Shown: one piece after another, positions 14,851 to 16,653 of the stretch
Numbering within the stretch: position 1 is the stretch's first letter
Layout: each line of letters begins with the position of its first letter
Source of the DNA: Nitrospira sp.
Lineage (GTDB): Bacteria; UBA9089; CG2-30-40-21; SBAY01
Direction: 5' to 3'
DNA: 16,653 bases
NCBI GenBank assembly: GCA_005239945.1
Contig: SBAY01000233.1
Location: 1 to 16,653 of the forward strand
Position numbers and translations under genes: made by a program
The notes under the pieces: model-generated
Told to the model about the DNA's origin: nothing
The model's database searches: none
What the model saw: the letters and a program-made list of their open reading frames with translations, nothing else

Positions 14851-16419
14851 ATGAGATGCTTATCAAAGGTAACTATTTCCCCAAATGAAATGCAAGGTGA
14901 TTGTGGTAATCAGGTAATCGGTAATCAATCATCAGGTAATCAGTACACCAATTACCGATTACTGGTTACCGATAACCGACAACCGATTATTAGACCACTT
15001 CAGATGGCTAAAGTATTACTGTCAAAGTCCGTGTTAATAATAGTCATTCTTTTACTTACTTTCTCAAATGCCTTTGCCCAAAATAACACTTTAAATCTCA
15101 AAAAACCATTGGCACTAAAGGAATGCATCCAGATAGCCTTAGAGAACTCATCCATGCTGACAATAGCCAAAAGGGATGTGGTTGCATCAGAGTTAGAGGT
15201 AAAGGATGTCAGGGCAGGGTATCTTCCAAGATTAGATGTCACAGCAAACTATAAGGTTAATGATACATACCATAAAATAGAATGGACTTCAAACCACTAT
15301 GATGCAAAACTATCCCTGGTAGAGACCTTTTATGACAATGGCAAGACACCTGCCAGGATTGAACAGGCTAAAGCCCGTCTTGCCTCTGCCCAATTAGATT
15401 TCCAAAAGATACAAAATGAGCTGACCCTTGAGGTAATTAACGGCTACTATACACTCCTGAAGGCACAAGAGATGCTCAAGGTAAAGGAAGAAGGTTTAAA
15501 ACAATCCCAAACTCATCTCAATTTAGCTAAGGCAAGATATGATGCCGGGGTTGCCCCTAAATCTGATATTCTTAAAGCCGAGGTAGAGGTAGGAAACAGC
15601 GAATTGGACCTGATTGAAGCAGAAAATACAGTTTCCATAGCCCTGACCAACCTGAACAATATTATGGGAATAGACTTAAATACCCCGCTATTGATTGTAG
15701 ATATAGAAGAACCACCCATGATTCCCTGGGACACAAAGAGGGAGACATTATCTCCGGTAGATAAAAATTCGGGTTCAATGATTCCACCGAAATCCGAAAC
15801 CCAAAATCCAAAATCCAAAATAGAACCAATAGATATGACTATTGATGAATGCCTGGATTACGCCTTAGCGAATCGCCCTGAAATAAAGAAGGCTGAAATT
15901 AGCCTGCAGATAGATGAGATAGAGCTGGGGTTGGCCCGAAAAGAGGTCTATCCGGGGATTACCCTGGAAGGCAACTACAATATCAATGTTTCCAAACTTA
16001 TTGATAAAAATGATTGGGAGGAGAGTTCAGGTTGGGAAATAGGGATAAAAATAAGTTTCCCCATCTTTGATGCCGGTAAGGACAAAAGAGGGGTAACAAA
16101 AGCCAAACTCAATCTGGCAAATACTAAAACTAAGGCAAACCAATTAGCCAAGGACATCACCTTAGAGGTGAAGAAGGCATATTTGACCCTAAAGTCGCAA
16201 GAGATGATGATAGCGACCAGCAAAAGGCAGATGATTCAAGCACAGGAGAGTTTTGATGCTGCCAAGGGAAGGTATAAGGAAGGGGTAGCCCCTATAACAG
16301 AAATTATAGATGCTCAAGCCTCTTTTAATTCGGCTAAAGCTGCTCTTATTAAAGCAATCTATGATTACAATGTCGCTATTTTTACCCTGAAGAAGGCTAT
16401 AGGAGGACAGATGATATGA
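14851..16419 (+). CDS. TolC-family outer-membrane channel protein
   Basis: The protein is 522 aa from ATG 14851, which has AGGAGG 5 bases upstream. Residues 1-51 include sequence translated from a palindromic repeat. A signal peptide then starts at residue 52 (MAKVLLSK, ending SNAFA before Gln77). Two TolC repeats follow: LALKECIQIALENS with the helices after it, and MTIDECLDYALANRPEI with the second half. Both end in R-EGVAP/R-DAGVAP helices (RYDAGVAPKSDILKAEVE, RYKEGVAPITEIIDAQ). Between them is a Pro/Ser/Lys linker that coincides with a repeated CCAAAATCC stretch (15791-15821). It is the outer-membrane conduit for the fusion protein, ATPase and permease just upstream. An ATG at 14770 lies in repeat-like DNA without a ribosome site, so I reject it. 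Confidence 0.9.
   Translation: MRCLSKVTISPNEMQGDCGNQVIGNQSSGNQYTNYRLLVTDNRQPIIRPLQMAKVLLSKSVLIIVILLLTFSNAFAQNNTLNLKKPLALKECIQIALENSSMLTIAKRDVVASELEVKDVRAGYLPRLDVTANYKVNDTYHKIEWTSNHYDAKLSLVETFYDNGKTPARIEQAKARLASAQLDFQKIQNELTLEVINGYYTLLKAQEMLKVKEEGLKQSQTHLNLAKARYDAGVAPKSDILKAEVEVGNSELDLIEAENTVSIALTNLNNIMGIDLNTPLLIVDIEEPPMIPWDTKRETLSPVDKNSGSMIPPKSETQNPKSKIEPIDMTIDECLDYALANRPEIKKAEISLQIDEIELGLARKEVYPGITLEGNYNINVSKLIDKNDWEESSGWEIGIKISFPIFDAGKDKRGVTKAKLNLANTKTKANQLAKDITLEVKKAYLTLKSQEMMIATSKRQMIQAQESFDAAKGRYKEGVAPITEIIDAQASFNSAKAALIKAIYDYNVAIFTLKKAIGGQMI
14869..15027 (+). repeat. 159-bp in-frame repeat insertion in the TolC gene
   Basis: The segment contains a palindrome, GGTAATCAG/GTAATCGG words (14905-14926) against TTACCGATTACTGGTTACC (14952-14970). 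It is bounded by TCAAAG on both sides (14863-14868 and 15022-15027). Its length is 53 codons. Dropping it joins MRCLSK to SVLIIVILLLTF and gives a clean signal peptide directly after the good ribosome site. A dispersed element with a 6-bp target duplication fits, but the boundary is inferred. Confidence 0.5.
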
Positions 16420-16435
16420 GAAAAGGTCAGGGATT

Positions 16436-16466
16436 GGAGGGATTGGGGTCTGGAGGGATTGGGGTC
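16436..16466 (+). repeat. Two tandem 15-bp repeats after TolC
   Basis: GGAGGGATTGGGGTC occurs at 16436-16450 and 16452-16466. A partial GGGATTGG precedes it. This is a G-rich, noncoding tandem starting 17 bases after the TolC stop. Confidence 0.75.
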
Positions 16467-16474
16467 AGATATTT

Positions 16475-16500
16475 AGGGCAATACTTTAAAAAGTAACCCT
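16475..16500 (+). terminator. Possible terminator hairpin of the export operon
   Basis: AGGG (16475-16478) pairs with CCCT (16497-16500), and inside that TACTT pairs with AAGTA around TAAA, with a small internal loop. GTTATTAATATT follows. It is a modest stem with a weak U-tract. Nothing else is recognised from 16501 to the window end. Confidence 0.4.
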
Positions 16501-16653
16501 GTTATTAATATTCTATCAGGTAGTCTGGATAATTTCAAGAAATTTTTTTTATATTTTAGCGGATGTTCCATCTGGTACCCACAGTGGTGATGTAGCTTAA
16601 CCTATTGAGGATCAATTACTTTTGCGGTTTTTTGTCAATTTTTTTCTCGTGGC

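Overview
The window is AT-rich DNA from what looks like an uncultured, diderm (outer-membrane) bacterium. The evidence for an outer membrane is a TolC-type channel, a membrane-fusion protein with an ABC exporter, and a lipoprotein. Spacers are full of short palindromic dispersed repeats, such as CACGGAT/ATCCGTG and CACAAAG/CTTTGTG types. I cannot name a taxon from sequence alone. No tRNA, rRNA, CRISPR array or intact transposase was seen.

Left part, minus strand (about 394-1906). A near-consensus sigma-54 promoter precedes two tandem receiver proteins (a 119-aa stand-alone receiver and a 170-aa receiver with an unknown N-terminus). A small protein with its start codon abutting the second receiver's stop follows, and then another small protein. 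No histidine kinase or output domain is present.

Plus strand, 2291-3360. A strong promoter with an operator-like inverted repeat precedes a hicBA toxin-antitoxin pair. The HicA toxin is frameshifted by a 5-bp tandem duplication (ATATG twice). Next is a roughly 270-bp GC-rich island with complementary stems that looks like a structured RNA, possibly a group II intron 5' fragment.

3532-8687 holds two tandem paralogous loci for large polytopic membrane proteins of about 840 codons. Both have the layout: multi-TM domain, Rossmann-type class I glutamine-amidotransferase-like domain, TM pair, second such domain. The first (837 aa) is intact. The second is interrupted by one in-frame TAG, so it reads as 613 aa plus 227 aa. 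Their N-terminal TM domains resemble a degenerate exosortase-like scaffold without the catalytic Cys (tentative).

8862-9710 is a self-contained unit: sigma-70 promoter over a palindrome, long leader, a secreted protein of 15 strict CPxxxTx heptads, and a strong terminator. 9973-11511 encodes a lipoprotein with an HELGH zinc-protease-like motif and a Lys/Arg/Tyr/Glu-rich repeat tail, bracketed by two nested palindromic repeat composites.

11758-16419 is a tight MacAB-TolC-like export operon: membrane-fusion protein, ATPase (7-bp overlap), FtsX/MacB-type permease (4-bp overlap), TolC-family channel. The TolC N-terminus carries what looks like an in-frame 159-bp repeat insertion. A cell-surface export theme (fusion protein, lipoprotein, Cys-heptad protein, large membrane proteins) links the right two thirds, but the functional link is inference.
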